Program-made: the position numbers and the translations under genes
The notes under the pieces: generated by a model
What the model was told of the DNA's origin: nothing
The model's database searches: none
The model's input: only the letters and a program-made list of their open reading frames with translations
Source of the DNA: Phaeobacter inhibens DSM 16374
Lineage (GTDB): Bacteria > Pseudomonadota > Alphaproteobacteria > Rhodobacterales > Rhodobacteraceae
Reading direction: 5' to 3'
Length of the DNA stretch: 64,000 bases
NCBI RefSeq assembly: GCF_000473105.1
Contig: NZ_KI421498.1
Location: 2,698,009-2,762,008, forward strand
In this document: piece by piece, positions 27,137 to 36,489 of the stretch
How positions within the stretch are numbered: the first letter of the stretch is position 1
Layout: the number at the start of each line of letters is the position of its first letter

Positions 27137-29056
27137 TTAACGCTTGTTGTCGTCCAGATCTTCGAATTCGGCATCGACAATGTCATCATCACCGGGGCCT
27201 GCCGCGTCATCTGCGGCGGTCGGCTCATCCGCAGCCTCTTCCTGGCTCGACTTGTAGATCGCCTCACCCAGCTTCATCGCAGCCTCGGTGACATTCTGAA
27301 CGCCGGATTTGATCTTCTCGGCGGTGGACTTCTCATTCTCGAGATCGTCCTTCAGTGCGGCAATCGCCAGTTCGATGGCTTCGATGGTGGTCGGGTCGAC
27401 CTTGTCGCCATGCTCTTCCATCGATTTCTCAGTGGAGTGAATCAGGCTTTCGGCCTGGTTCTTGGCTTCGATCAGCTCGCGGCGTTCCTTGTCCGCCTCG
27501 GCATTGTCCTCGGCATCCTTGACCATCTTTTCGATATCGTCATCGGACAGGCCACCGGAGGCCTGGATGGTGATATTCTGCTCTTTGCCAGTCGCCTTGT
27601 CCTTTGCGCCGACCGAGACGATGCCGTTGGCGTCGATGTCAAAAGTGACTTCGATCTGCGGCATACCACGCGGTGCGGGCGGGATGTCTTCGAGGTTGAA
27701 CTGGCCGAGCATCTTGTTGTCGGCCGCCATCTCACGCTCACCCTGGAACACGCGAATGGTCACGGCGTTCTGGTTGTCTTCCGCAGTGGAGAAGACCTGG
27801 CTCTTCTTGGTCGGGATGGTGGTGTTACGGTCGATCAGACGCGTGAACACGCCACCTAGGGTTTCGATACCCAGCGACAGCGGCGTCACATCGAGCAGAA
27901 CAACGTCTTTCACATCGCCCTGCAGAACGCCGGCCTGAATGGCGGCACCCATGGCAACAACCTCATCCGGGTTCACACCCTTGTGCGGTTCCTTACCGAA
28001 GAATTTGCTGACCTCTTCGATAACCTTGGGCATACGGGTCATACCACCGACCAGAACAACCTCGTCGACGTCAGATGCCGAGAGACCCGCATCTTTCAGC
28101 GCAGCGGCACAAGGCTTCATGGAAGCTTTGATCAGGTCGCCGACCAGGCTTTCCAGCTTGGCGCGGGTCAGCTTCATAACCATGTGCAGCGGTTGGCCCG
28201 AGGACGGATCCATCGAGATGAACGGCTGGTTGATTTCGGTCTGGCTGGAGGAGGACAGCTCAATCTTGGCTTTTTCAGCGGCTTCTTTCAGACGCTGCAG
28301 GGCCATTTTGTCCTTGGTCAGGTCGACGCCGTGCTCTTTCTTGAACTGATCTGCCAGGTAGTTGACGATCCGCATGTCGAAGTCTTCACCACCAAGGAAC
28401 GTGTCACCGTTGGTGGACTTAACCTCGAACAGGCCGTCATCGATTTCCAGAATGGTCACGTCGAAAGTACCGCCGCCGAGGTCATAGACCGCGATGGTTT
28501 GGGTTTCTTCCTTGTCCAGACCGTAGGCCAAGGCCGCAGCTGTCGGTTCGTTGATGATGCGCAGCACTTCAAGGCCGGCAATCTTGCCCGCGTCCTTGGT
28601 CGCCTGACGCTGAGCGTCGTTGAAATAGGCAGGCACGGTGATGACGGCCTGGGTCACTTCTTCGCCGAGATAGGATTCGGCGGTCTCTTTCATCTTGCCC
28701 AGAATGAAGGCGGAGATCTGCGAAGGGGAGTATTTCTCACCCTTGGCTTCGACCCATGCGTCTCCGTTGCCGCCGTTGATCACGGCGAAGGGCAGATTTT
28801 TCTTGTCTTTGGCCAGATCGCTGTCATCAAACCGGCGACCGATCAGGCGCTTGACGCCAAAAACGGTATTGTCCGGGTTGGTCACGGCCTGACGTTTGGC
28901 CGGCTGGCCCACCAGACGTTCATCGTCGGTGAAGGCTACGATCGACGGCGTGGTACGGGCGCCCTCAGCGTTTTCGATAACGCGAGGCTGCGAGCCGTCC
29001 ATGATGGCCACACAGGAGTTGGTGGTCCCGAGGTCGATTCCGATAACTTTGCTCAT
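27137..29056 (-). CDS. dnaK: Chaperone DnaK (Hsp70)
   Basis: A 639-aa Hsp70. The ATPase domain (1-380) has [14 protein letters not shown] and [13 protein letters not shown]; the linker [13 protein letters not shown] leads to the substrate-binding domain and lid; the end is acidic ([11 protein letters not shown]). It folds and rescues cytoplasmic proteins with DnaJ. A promoter with -35 and -10 boxes 17 bases apart lies about 110 bases upstream. Confidence 0.98.
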   Translation of the reverse strand: MSKVIGIDLGTTNSCVAIMDGSQPRVIENAEGARTTPSIVAFTDDERLVGQPAKRQAVTNPDNTVFGVKRLIGRRFDDSDLAKDKKNLPFAVINGGNGDAWVEAKGEKYSPSQISAFILGKMKETAESYLGEEVTQAVITVPAYFNDAQRQATKDAGKIAGLEVLRIINEPTAAALAYGLDKEETQTIAVYDLGGGTFDVTILEIDDGLFEVKSTNGDTFLGGEDFDMRIVNYLADQFKKEHGVDLTKDKMALQRLKEAAEKAKIELSSSSQTEINQPFISMDPSSGQPLHMVMKLTRAKLESLVGDLIKASMKPCAAALKDAGLSASDVDEVVLVGGMTRMPKVIEEVSKFFGKEPHKGVNPDEVVAMGAAIQAGVLQGDVKDVVLLDVTPLSLGIETLGGVFTRLIDRNTTIPTKKSQVFSTAEDNQNAVTIRVFQGEREMAADNKMLGQFNLEDIPPAPRGMPQIEVTFDIDANGIVSVGAKDKATGKEQNITIQASGGLSDDDIEKMVKDAEDNAEADKERRELIEAKNQAESLIHSTEKSMEEHGDKVDPTTIEAIELAIAALKDDLENEKSTAEKIKSGVQNVTEAAMKLGEAIYKSSQEEAADEPTAADDAAGPGDDDIVDAEFEDLDDNKR

Positions 29057-29165
29057 ATTCGATCCCTTTTTACTTTCTAAGGCGATTACCCGAGGTCTGA
29101 ACCCATTTTGGCATTCCGGCCCCGATTCAGTTGCGGTTTGGTCTGCACCTCACCGCTTCCCGGCG

Positions 29166-29194
29166 TATATAGGGAGCGCAAATGCCCCCTGCAA
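29166..29194 (-). promoter_or_regulatory. Promoter of dnaK, possibly heat-shock sigma (RpoH) dependent
   Basis: On the minus strand TTGCAG (29189-29194) and TATATA (29166-29171) are separated by exactly 17 bases. The sequence just before the second box, CTCCCTATATA, also resembles the RpoH -10 region (CCCCATnTA-like). Both sigma factors may use it. The 110-base untranslated leader lies between it and the dnaK start. Confidence 0.55.
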
Positions 29195-29268
29195 CCGCCA
29201 GATCGCGTCCTGTTTCGCGAATTACAGCGGTTTTTGACAGGGGAGCGGTTAAGAACGGGCTAACAGTG

Positions 29269-29871
29269 ATGATGAAGTTGCGATTGCGGGGGTTTGAGCT
29301 GACAAAACCCCTTCTGGATATGGATGGGCAGCAGCGGCTGATTGAGTGTCTGCGCCCCGTTCTGCGCGCAGCACCACTGTTTTCGCCTGAGGTGCCCGGT
29401 GGCGGTAAGATGTCAGTGCGGATGACATCAGCCGGGGCCTATGGCTGGTTCAGTGACCGGGATGGATACCGCTATGAAGAGCGCCACCCGACCGGGCGCC
29501 GCTGGCCTGAGATACCATCAGAGATTCTGGACATCTGGCGGGTCACCACTGGGTTGGAGCGACAACCGGATTGTTGCCTGATTAATTACTATGGTGAAGG
29601 GGCCCGGATGGGGCTGCATCAGGACAAGGATGAGGCGGATTTTTCCTACCCGGTGGTGTCAGTCTCTCTAGGCGATGACGGTTTGTTGCGGATTGGCAAT
29701 CAATCGCGCGGGGGCAAGACCGATACTGTCTGGTTGAACTCGGGTGATGTGGTCGTGATGGGTGGGGATGCCCGGCTGACCTATCACGGGGTTGATCGCA
29801 TTCGGTTCAAATCCTCACGCCTGCTGCCGAAGGGCGGGCGGATCAATCTGACGCTGCGTGTGGTGACCTAA
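29269..29871 (+). CDS. alkB: AlkB-family 2-oxoglutarate/Fe(II) dioxygenase
   Basis: A 200-aa protein that removes alkyl groups from 1-methyladenine and 3-methylcytosine by oxidation. The iron ligands lie in GLHQDKDEADF (HxD, about residues 125-130) and TYHGVDRI (distal His, about 180); the 2-oxoglutarate Arg is in the C-terminal RINLTLR. INYYGEGARMG is the family's conserved NxY stretch. The start at 29269 (or the ATG 3 bases later) gives normal length; upstream readings enter the dnaK promoter. Confidence 0.92.
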   Translation: MMKLRLRGFELTKPLLDMDGQQRLIECLRPVLRAAPLFSPEVPGGGKMSVRMTSAGAYGWFSDRDGYRYEERHPTGRRWPEIPSEILDIWRVTTGLERQPDCCLINYYGEGARMGLHQDKDEADFSYPVVSVSLGDDGLLRIGNQSRGGKTDTVWLNSGDVVVMGGDARLTYHGVDRIRFKSSRLLPKGGRINLTLRVVT

Positions 29872-29891
29872 ATATCTGTCTGCCTGGTGGA

Positions 29892-30713
29892 TCAGCGCTT
29901 TGCGCCCCAGCTGATCGAGGCACGGCGGCGCGTGTAAAACTCCCCCATCAAGCCAATCATGATCAGGACGAGTGCCACCCAACCGGCGTATTGCCAGTTG
30001 CTGAAATGGGGGTTGTAGTTGATGAACACAAACCCCCGTGCCTGATCAATGCAATGAAACAGCGGGTTCCAGTCGAACATCGACAGCATGAAGCTGGGCA
30101 GAGTGTTCGCTAGAAACATCTTTCCCGAGGCGATCATATTGGCCCTTTGGTAGATCGTGGAGATGATGCCAACAGTCCCCGGCGACCAAGGTTTCATGAC
30201 CAGCAGGATCAAACCTACCGCAGCGCCGGTTATCCAAGAGAGCAGCACCATGCCAAAGGCCGCAATCGGTTCCTCAATTTCAATTGGGGTGAACGCCACG
30301 TGATAGACGAACAGGATGATCAGCATCGACAGCACCTGAATATACAGTGATCCCAGTGCCGCCGACAGAATGGCGACGATCGTGTTCATCGGAGCGTGCT
30401 GCATCATCGGGCTGCTTGGCCCCTCTGCTCCGGCGACGGCGGAAACGGCCTTGGTGTGGGTCAGGAACAAAAAGACGCCCGACATCACATAGAGCAGGAA
30501 ATCGCCGCGAATGGCCGAACCACGCAGGCCGAGCAGGGAAAACATCACGTAAAACACGACGACAAACATCACGGCCTGCATGAGATTGGTCGCAAGAGCC
30601 ATGAAAGCATTATTATGTTTGGAGCGCACACTGCGCGCCACGGAATGAAAGACAACCTCACCCATGGCGATGAGGCTGCTGAGACGAGACCGTTTGTGGC
30701 GTTGCTCGAACAT
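29892..30713 (-). CDS. ABC-2 type permease, polysaccharide export (KpsM-like)
   Basis: A 273-aa membrane protein with about six predicted segments, for example MQAVMFVVVFYVMFSLLGL, FLLYVMSGVFLFL and MLIILFVYHVAF, and a final YAGWVALVLIMIGLMGEF. The short basic N-terminus and the ending YTRRRASISWG resemble the KpsM/RkpT permeases that move capsule or lipopolysaccharide chains across the inner membrane. The matching ATPase (KpsT-like) is not in this window. KDO and UDP-sugar genes follow on the other strand, in keeping with a surface glycan role. Confidence 0.85.
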   Translation of the reverse strand: MFEQRHKRSRLSSLIAMGEVVFHSVARSVRSKHNNAFMALATNLMQAVMFVVVFYVMFSLLGLRGSAIRGDFLLYVMSGVFLFLTHTKAVSAVAGAEGPSSPMMQHAPMNTIVAILSAALGSLYIQVLSMLIILFVYHVAFTPIEIEEPIAAFGMVLLSWITGAAVGLILLVMKPWSPGTVGIISTIYQRANMIASGKMFLANTLPSFMLSMFDWNPLFHCIDQARGFVFINYNPHFSNWQYAGWVALVLIMIGLMGEFYTRRRASISWGAKR

Positions 30714-30848
30714 GATGTCGCTTAGTCCGGACCTGCTTTAGGTGAAACTCTGCTTATCGTTACCACGGAAATCTTGCTGTTCCCTTTCCTCGCGACCATA
30801 AGGGGGACAACTGCTGTAATCAACCAAACCCGGTCAGGGAGAGCGTTT

Positions 30849-31646
30849 GTGACATATGATGACCTTATTCCGGTAATTCGCCGATTGGCGATCGAGGCCG
30901 GAGAGAAGATCATGGAGATCTACAACTCGGATGAATTCGAGGTGAAGGTGAAGTCGGACGAAAGCCCGGTCACTGCCGCCGATGAGGCCGCAGATGCGCT
31001 GATCTCTGCCGGGCTGCGGGCGGCATTTCCGGATGTGATGCTGGTGACCGAAGAGCAGGCCGATTCGCATAGCAAGAGCGGCGACACTTTTCTGATCGTT
31101 GACCCCTTGGATGGAACCAAGGAGTTTATTCATCGCCGCGGTGACTTCACCGTCAATATCGCGCTGGTTGAAAAAGGTGTGCCGACCCGTGGTGTGGTCT
31201 ATGCGCCGGCGCGGTCGCGGATGTTCTTCACCTTGGCGGACGGATCAGCGGTTGAGGAAACCGGCGCTTTTGATCCCGCAGCCATGGGAGAGATCAAGCC
31301 CATTCGTGTTGCAGACAGCAATAATGATGCGCTGATGGTGGTTGCCTCCAAATCGCATCGCGATCAGGCGACTGATGACTACATCAATAAATATGCTGTG
31401 AAAGACAGTAAAAGTGCGGGATCCTCGTTGAAGTTCTGTCTGGTCGCCACCGGGGAAGCCGATCTTTATCCACGGGTTGGCCGCACCATGGAATGGGACA
31501 CTGCGGCCGGTCATGCTGTTCTGGGTGGAGCAGGTGGCCAAGTGGTGCGTTTCGATGACCACGCCCCACTCACTTATGGCAAGGAGGGGTATGCCAACCC
31601 CTTCTTTATCGCCTACGCGCCGGGTGTGGAGTTGAAAAAAGCCTGA
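30849..31646 (+). CDS. cysQ: 3'(2'),5'-bisphosphate nucleotidase / inositol-monophosphatase family phosphatase
   Basis: The GTG at 30849 is chosen because GGGAGAG lies 6 bases upstream and the 265-aa product then begins at the family's usual place; the upstream TTG start adds 25 unsupported residues. Li-sensitive phosphatase motifs are VTEEQ (metal ligand Glu), VDPLDGTKEFIHRRGDFTVNIAL and EWDTAAGHAVL. CysQ removes 3'-phosphate from PAP, the waste of sulfation and sulfate assimilation. The stop overlaps the kdsB start by one base. Confidence 0.92.
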   Translation: MTYDDLIPVIRRLAIEAGEKIMEIYNSDEFEVKVKSDESPVTAADEAADALISAGLRAAFPDVMLVTEEQADSHSKSGDTFLIVDPLDGTKEFIHRRGDFTVNIALVEKGVPTRGVVYAPARSRMFFTLADGSAVEETGAFDPAAMGEIKPIRVADSNNDALMVVASKSHRDQATDDYINKYAVKDSKSAGSSLKFCLVATGEADLYPRVGRTMEWDTAAGHAVLGGAGGQVVRFDDHAPLTYGKEGYANPFFIAYAPGVELKKA

Positions 31647-32446
31647 TGTCTGTCCTGATTGTCATCCCTGCCCGCTATGCCTCCACACGCTATCCCGGCA
31701 AACCGCTTGTTGCGCTGACCGGTGCCAGCGGAGAAAGCCAGACCTTGATTGAACGGTCCTGGCGCGCTGCCATGGCCGTCAATGGTGTCGATCGTGTTGT
31801 GGTGGCCACCGATGATGAGCGGATTCGGGGGGCTGCCACAGGCTTTGGCGCTGAGGTGGTTATGACCTCCGAAAGCTGCGGCAACGGGACCGAGCGTTGT
31901 GCAGAAGCGCTGGCGACGCTTGAGGGCGGGTACGATATAGTCGTGAACCTGCAAGGTGACGCGCCGCTGACGCCACATTGGTTTGTTGAAGATCTGATCT
32001 CGGGTCTGCGCGATGCCCCTGACAAGGGGCTGGCAACACCGGTGTTGCGTTGCGACGGGGCGACGCTGAACAGTCTGCTGGCAGACCGTAAGGCCGGTCG
32101 CGTCGGCGGCACCACCGCCGTGTTCGGGCGGGATAACAACGCGCTCTACTTCTCAAAGGAAGTGGTGCCGTTCACTTCAACGGCCTATGAGGCGGATCAA
32201 GACACCCCGGTGTTTCATCACGTCGGAGTCTATGCCTACCGGCCAGACGCGCTCAGTGCTTATCCAGGGTGGCCTGTCGGTCCCCTGGAGACGCTGGAGG
32301 GGCTGGAGCAGCTGCGCTTCCTTGAAAATGGTCGCAAGATCCTCTGCGTTGAGGTTGAGGCGCGCGGACGTGAATTCTGGGAGCTGAACAACCCCGAAGA
32401 CGTACCGCTGATTGAGGCGATGATGGAAAAGATGGGTCACAAATAG
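31646..32446 (+). CDS. kdsB: 3-deoxy-manno-octulosonate cytidylyltransferase
   Basis: A 266-aa enzyme making CMP-KDO, which is used for lipid A-core and some capsules. VIPARYASTRYPGKPL (residues 5-20) is the CTP-binding opening; VVVATDDERI and VVNLQGDAPL carry the metal- and sugar-binding residues. Near the C-terminus FWELNNPEDV is conserved. It shares TGATG with cysQ. The KDO link and the nearby export permease suggest a capsule or LPS cassette. Confidence 0.94.
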   Translation: MSVLIVIPARYASTRYPGKPLVALTGASGESQTLIERSWRAAMAVNGVDRVVVATDDERIRGAATGFGAEVVMTSESCGNGTERCAEALATLEGGYDIVVNLQGDAPLTPHWFVEDLISGLRDAPDKGLATPVLRCDGATLNSLLADRKAGRVGGTTAVFGRDNNALYFSKEVVPFTSTAYEADQDTPVFHHVGVYAYRPDALSAYPGWPVGPLETLEGLEQLRFLENGRKILCVEVEARGREFWELNNPEDVPLIEAMMEKMGHK

Positions 32447-32632
32447 GCCTGAATTGTCGATAAAATGAAACATCTTAGGGAAGGTCGTGAGCGAAACGTG
32501 ACTGGGGGTATATTTTCTGAATTGCCTGCGGAATACTTAAGCCGGCCTTTCAAGGCAGGTTTTGTCACCAAATCGGCCACCACTGACAAACCGCATCAGA
32601 ACGGTTTGAGAAATAGACAATGAGAGTGCGAA

Positions 32633-33526
32633 ATGCGTAGAAAAGTAACGAAGGCAATTTTTCCGGTGGCCGGTCTTGGAACGCGGTTCCTGCCGGCGAC
32701 CAAATCTGTTCCCAAAGAAATCATGACGCTGGTGGACCGTCCGCTGGTCCAATACGCCATTGATGAGGCGCGTGAGGCCGGGATCAAGGAATTCATCTTT
32801 GTAACCTCGCGCGGCAAAGGCGCGCTTGAGGACTATTTTGACCACTCGCCCATGCTCGAACAGGAGCTGCGGAAGAAGGGCAAGGACGACCTTCTGGATA
32901 TCCTGAAGGCGACCAATATGGATTCGGGCGCGATCGCCTATATTCGTCAGCATCAGGCGCTAGGCCTTGGCCACGCGGTTTGGTGCGCGCGCCGTCTGAT
33001 CGCCAATGAACCCTTTGCCGTGATCCTGCCCGATGACGTCATCGCGGCGGAAACACCCTGTCTCAAGCAGATGGTGGAAGCCTATGAAGAAACCGGCGGC
33101 AATATGGTTGCGGCCATGGAGGTTCCCCCGGAGCAGACATCATCCTACGGGGTGCTGGATGTGCGCGATGATATGGGATCGGTGGTGTCTGTGAATGGCA
33201 TGGTTGAGAAGCCCAAAGCCGAAGAGGCGCCATCTAATCTTGCGGTGATTGGCCGCTATATTCTGGCCCCTTCTGTGCTGCGGAATCTGAACAAGAAGAA
33301 ACAGGGCGCTGGCGGTGAAATCCAACTGACGGATGCCATTGCGGAAGACATCGCCGCTGATGTGCCGGTTTATGGCTACCGGTTCCGTGGTCAGCGATTT
33401 GACTGCGGGTCCAAGGCGGGTTTCCTGCAGGCGACGGTTGCCTTCGCGCTGGCGCGTGAGGAACTCCGTGATGATCTGATGTGCTATATCAATCAGATTG
33501 CGCAGGTCGATAAGGCGGCGCAATAA
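32633..33526 (+). CDS. galU: UTP-glucose-1-phosphate uridylyltransferase
   Basis: A 297-aa enzyme producing UDP-glucose. KAIFPVAGLGTRFLPATKSVPKE (residues 5-27) is the nucleotide-binding loop; EMMTLVD-like EIMTLVDRPLVQYAIDEA and FAVILPDDVI follow, and IQLTDAI is near the C-terminus. Length is typical. galE follows after about 100 bases, so UDP-glucose and UDP-galactose supply are neighbours. The 186-base gap before it shows no gene. Confidence 0.96.
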   Translation: MRRKVTKAIFPVAGLGTRFLPATKSVPKEIMTLVDRPLVQYAIDEAREAGIKEFIFVTSRGKGALEDYFDHSPMLEQELRKKGKDDLLDILKATNMDSGAIAYIRQHQALGLGHAVWCARRLIANEPFAVILPDDVIAAETPCLKQMVEAYEETGGNMVAAMEVPPEQTSSYGVLDVRDDMGSVVSVNGMVEKPKAEEAPSNLAVIGRYILAPSVLRNLNKKKQGAGGEIQLTDAIAEDIAADVPVYGYRFRGQRFDCGSKAGFLQATVAFALAREELRDDLMCYINQIAQVDKAAQ

Positions 33527-33623
33527 TACCTGCCACTTTGCTGCGATTGGCGAAGATTGGTGACATGTGAATTTTGGGTGGCCGGGCAGCAACGTCCGGC
33601 CTTTTGATCAGGAAAACGCTGCT

Positions 33624-34607
33624 TTGACACATATTCTGGTGACCGGTGGGGCTGGTTACATCGGCTCCCACGCTTGCAAGGCGCTGCGCGCGGCTGGGTT
33701 CACGCCCGTGACCTACGACAATCTGGTAACGGGCTGGCAGGACGCGGTGAAATTCGGCCCCTTCGAGAAGGGGGATCTGAGTGATCGCGCGCGACTGGAC
33801 GAAGTTTTTGCCAAATATCAGCCGGCGGCGGTTATGCATTTTGCCGCGCTGAGTCAGGTCGGCGAAGCCATGAGCGAACCTGGCCGTTACTGGGCCAACA
33901 ATGTAGGTGGCTCCCTAACACTGATTGAGGCTGCGGTTGCGGCCGATTGTCTTGATTTCGTGTTTTCTTCCACCTGCGCCACCTACGGGGAGCATGACAA
34001 TGTGGTGCTGGACGAAAGCACGCCGCAGGTGCCTTTGAATGCCTATGGCGCCTCCAAACGTGCGGTGGAGGATATTTTGCGCGACTTTGGTGCGTCGCAT
34101 GGGCTGCGATCGGTGATTTTCCGCTATTTCAACGTGGCGGGTGCGGATCCCGAGGCTGAGGTGGGTGAATTCCATCGTCCCGAGACCCATCTGGTGCCGC
34201 TGGTTCTGGATGCGATTGACGGCAAACGCGATGCGCTGACCATTTTCGGAACCGATTATGACACGCCGGATGGTACCTGTGTGCGCGACTACGTGCATGT
34301 TTGCGACCTGGTTGATGCCCATGTTCTGGGCCTCAACTGGCTGAAGGATGGCAAAGGCAGTCAGGTCTTCAATCTGGGGACAGGCACCGGGTTCTCGGTG
34401 CGCGAAGTGATGGACAAGGCCGAAGCGACTACCGGCAAATCGGTGCCGCATTCTATCGGGCCACGGCGCGCCGGGGATTGTACCAAATTGGTCTCGGGCT
34501 CTGTGCGTGCAGCGACACTGCTGGGCTGGGAACCAACGCGGTCCGACCTTGAGACGATGATTGCGGATGCCTGGGGCTGGCACAATGCCGGCGCATACGA
34601 GCGTTAG
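33624..34607 (+). CDS. galE: UDP-glucose 4-epimerase
   Basis: A TTG at 33624, preceded by AGGAAAA, gives the family's usual start (M)THILVTGGAGYIGSH; a GTG at 33567 would add 19 odd residues. The 327-aa product has the Rossmann GGAGYIGSH loop, the catalytic YGASK (Tyr-x-x-x-Lys, about residue 143) and SSTCATYG. It interconverts UDP-glucose and UDP-galactose for glycans. The 3' end overlaps a glycosyltransferase gene. Confidence 0.94.
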   Translation: MTHILVTGGAGYIGSHACKALRAAGFTPVTYDNLVTGWQDAVKFGPFEKGDLSDRARLDEVFAKYQPAAVMHFAALSQVGEAMSEPGRYWANNVGGSLTLIEAAVAADCLDFVFSSTCATYGEHDNVVLDESTPQVPLNAYGASKRAVEDILRDFGASHGLRSVIFRYFNVAGADPEAEVGEFHRPETHLVPLVLDAIDGKRDALTIFGTDYDTPDGTCVRDYVHVCDLVDAHVLGLNWLKDGKGSQVFNLGTGTGFSVREVMDKAEATTGKSVPHSIGPRRAGDCTKLVSGSVRAATLLGWEPTRSDLETMIADAWGWHNAGAYER

Positions 34608-35670
34608 GGTGACGGGGCCTGTTTTGGCTCCGGGTTCTATGCCGCTGCCAGAGATTTCACTGGCGGCGGCCTATCGGTTGAGATGGCAGCGCCGTCAGCT
34701 GCTCTGGCGGGCATTTCGGGCGCGTCATCAACTGCGCAGGGTGACGGATCATACCGCCATCCTGGCAAAGGATGCTTTGATCGCCATCACCGTTCTGCGA
34801 AATGAGGCGACCCGGATCCCCTTTTTCCTGCAGTTCTACCGTGAGTTGGGTGTTGATCACTTTTTGATCGTCGACAATGGCAGTGATGATGGGTGCGCGG
34901 AATATCTTGCCACGCAGCCGGATGTTTCGCTCTGGCAGACTGGCGCCAGCTACCGCGTTGCGCGGTTCGGTCTGGATTGGGCGACCTGGCTGCAGATCCG
35001 CCATGGTCACCGCCGCTGGTGCCTAAGTGTTGATACAGACGAATTGCTGGTGTTCGGCGGCGATGCGCAACATGGTTTGCGTGGCCTGACCCATTGGCTG
35101 GACCGTCAGGGCAGGGTGGGCTTTGGCGCACTGATGCTGGATCTTTTCCCCAGGGGACCGCTGGGAAAGGTGAGCTATTCCCCCGGCGATGATCCCCGCA
35201 CTGTGTTGCCGTGGTTCGATCCAGATCCTTATCGCAGCACGCGTCAGGCACCGCGCGGCAATCTGTGGGTGCAGGGCGGCACGCGGGAGCGGGTGTTTTT
35301 TGCTGCTGAACCGCAGCGAGCACCGACGTTGAACAAAATCCCTTTGATCAAATGGGATCGCCGCTACGCCTATACCAATTCTACCCATGCGGCGCTGCCG
35401 CGATGGCTGAATGCGCTGTACGATGGACCGGGTGGGGGGATGCCATCCGGAGTGCTTCTGCACAGCAAATTCCTGCCTGAGATCGCGGAAAAAGCGAGGA
35501 TAGAAAAACAACGCGGTCAGCACTTCAGTCAGCCGCATCAATTCGAAAACTACTACGATCAGTTGGCGGCGGGGCCGGACCTATGGCACGATAAGGCACT
35601 GCGTTACGTGGGGCCAGATCAGCTTGAGGCGCTGGGGCTGGCCCGCGCCCCGGATTGGGACGCGGGCTAA
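34585..35670 (+). CDS. Glycosyltransferase family 2-like protein
   Basis: A roughly 361-aa protein. Residues about 60-210 have the GT2-type start LIAITVLRNEATRIPFF, the nucleotide-binding LIVDNGSDDGCAEYL and a DxD-like metal motif SVDTDELLVF. This pattern matches the GT family 2/4-type proteins often encoded near exopolysaccharide genes. The start is uncertain: the ATG at 34585 overlaps galE by 23 bases, and GTG 34609 or ATG 34639 are alternatives; none has a strong ribosome site. Sugar donor and acceptor unknown. Confidence 0.8.
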   Translation: MPAHTSVRVTGPVLAPGSMPLPEISLAAAYRLRWQRRQLLWRAFRARHQLRRVTDHTAILAKDALIAITVLRNEATRIPFFLQFYRELGVDHFLIVDNGSDDGCAEYLATQPDVSLWQTGASYRVARFGLDWATWLQIRHGHRRWCLSVDTDELLVFGGDAQHGLRGLTHWLDRQGRVGFGALMLDLFPRGPLGKVSYSPGDDPRTVLPWFDPDPYRSTRQAPRGNLWVQGGTRERVFFAAEPQRAPTLNKIPLIKWDRRYAYTNSTHAALPRWLNALYDGPGGGMPSGVLLHSKFLPEIAEKARIEKQRGQHFSQPHQFENYYDQLAAGPDLWHDKALRYVGPDQLEALGLARAPDWDAG

Positions 35671-35673
35671 TGT

Positions 35674-36489
35674 TTAGCTGCGTTCGGCGTTTTGCTCGTC
35701 GCGGCGCTGGCGTACCAGTTGGCGTTTTGTGACCAGCGAGGCGGTGACCACGCCGAGCGTTACAATGGCGATCATAATCGTGGAAAGTGCGTTGATCTCT
35801 GGGCTGACGCCCAGACGCACGGCTGAAAAAATCTTGATCGGCAGAGTCGTTGCGGCCGGACCGGACGTGAATGACGCGATCACCAGATCGTCCAGCGATA
35901 GGGTAAAGGCCAAGAGCCAGCCGGAGATGACTGCAGGTGCGATGATCGGTAGCGTCACGAGGCGGAATGCCTCAGCCGCCGAGCAGCCAAGATCAAGCGC
36001 AGCCTCCTCCAGCGAGCGGTCAAAGGTCACCAGCCGCGAGGAAACGACAACCGAAACATAGCACATCGAAAAGGTCGTATGCGCCAGCACGATGGTCATC
36101 ACTCCGCGATCCAGACCGATGCCGATGAATAGAAGCAGTAGCGACAGGCCGGTGATCACCTCTGGCATAACCAGCGGCGCATAGATCATCCCTGAAAATA
36201 GCGTGCGGCCTAGGAAACGCCCCCCGCGCACCAGGACATAGGCGGCCATGGTGCCCAGAACCGTTGCGATGGTTGAGGACATTACCGCCACCTTCAGCGT
36301 CACCCAGGCCGCATTCAGAAACGCCTCATTCTGCAGCAGTTCACCGTACCATTTGACGGAGAACCCCGCCCAGACGGTGACCAGTTTGCTCTCATTGAAG
36401 CTGAAGATGATCAGGATCACCATCGGGATATAAAGAAACGCAAACCCCAGTGTCAGCGAAACCGTGTTGAACCAGCTCAATCGGGTCAT
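35674..36489 (-). CDS. potI: Polyamine ABC transporter permease, PotI/PotC-like
   Basis: A 271-aa inner-membrane permease with about six membrane segments. The cytoplasmic EAA loop that contacts the ATPase reads EAALDLGCSAAEAF (about residues 155-168). The start shares bases with the stop of the other permease gene. It is the last gene of a potF-potG-potH-potI-like operon that imports putrescine or related polyamines from the periplasm. Confidence 0.88.
   Translation of the reverse strand: MTRLSWFNTVSLTLGFAFLYIPMVILIIFSFNESKLVTVWAGFSVKWYGELLQNEAFLNAAWVTLKVAVMSSTIATVLGTMAAYVLVRGGRFLGRTLFSGMIYAPLVMPEVITGLSLLLLFIGIGLDRGVMTIVLAHTTFSMCYVSVVVSSRLVTFDRSLEEAALDLGCSAAEAFRLVTLPIIAPAVISGWLLAFTLSLDDLVIASFTSGPAATTLPIKIFSAVRLGVSPEINALSTIMIAIVTLGVVTASLVTKRQLVRQRRDEQNAERS

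Noticed and set aside
26122-29080. Long plus-strand frames over dnaJ and dnaK
   Set aside because: Antisense shadows of two complete chaperone genes.
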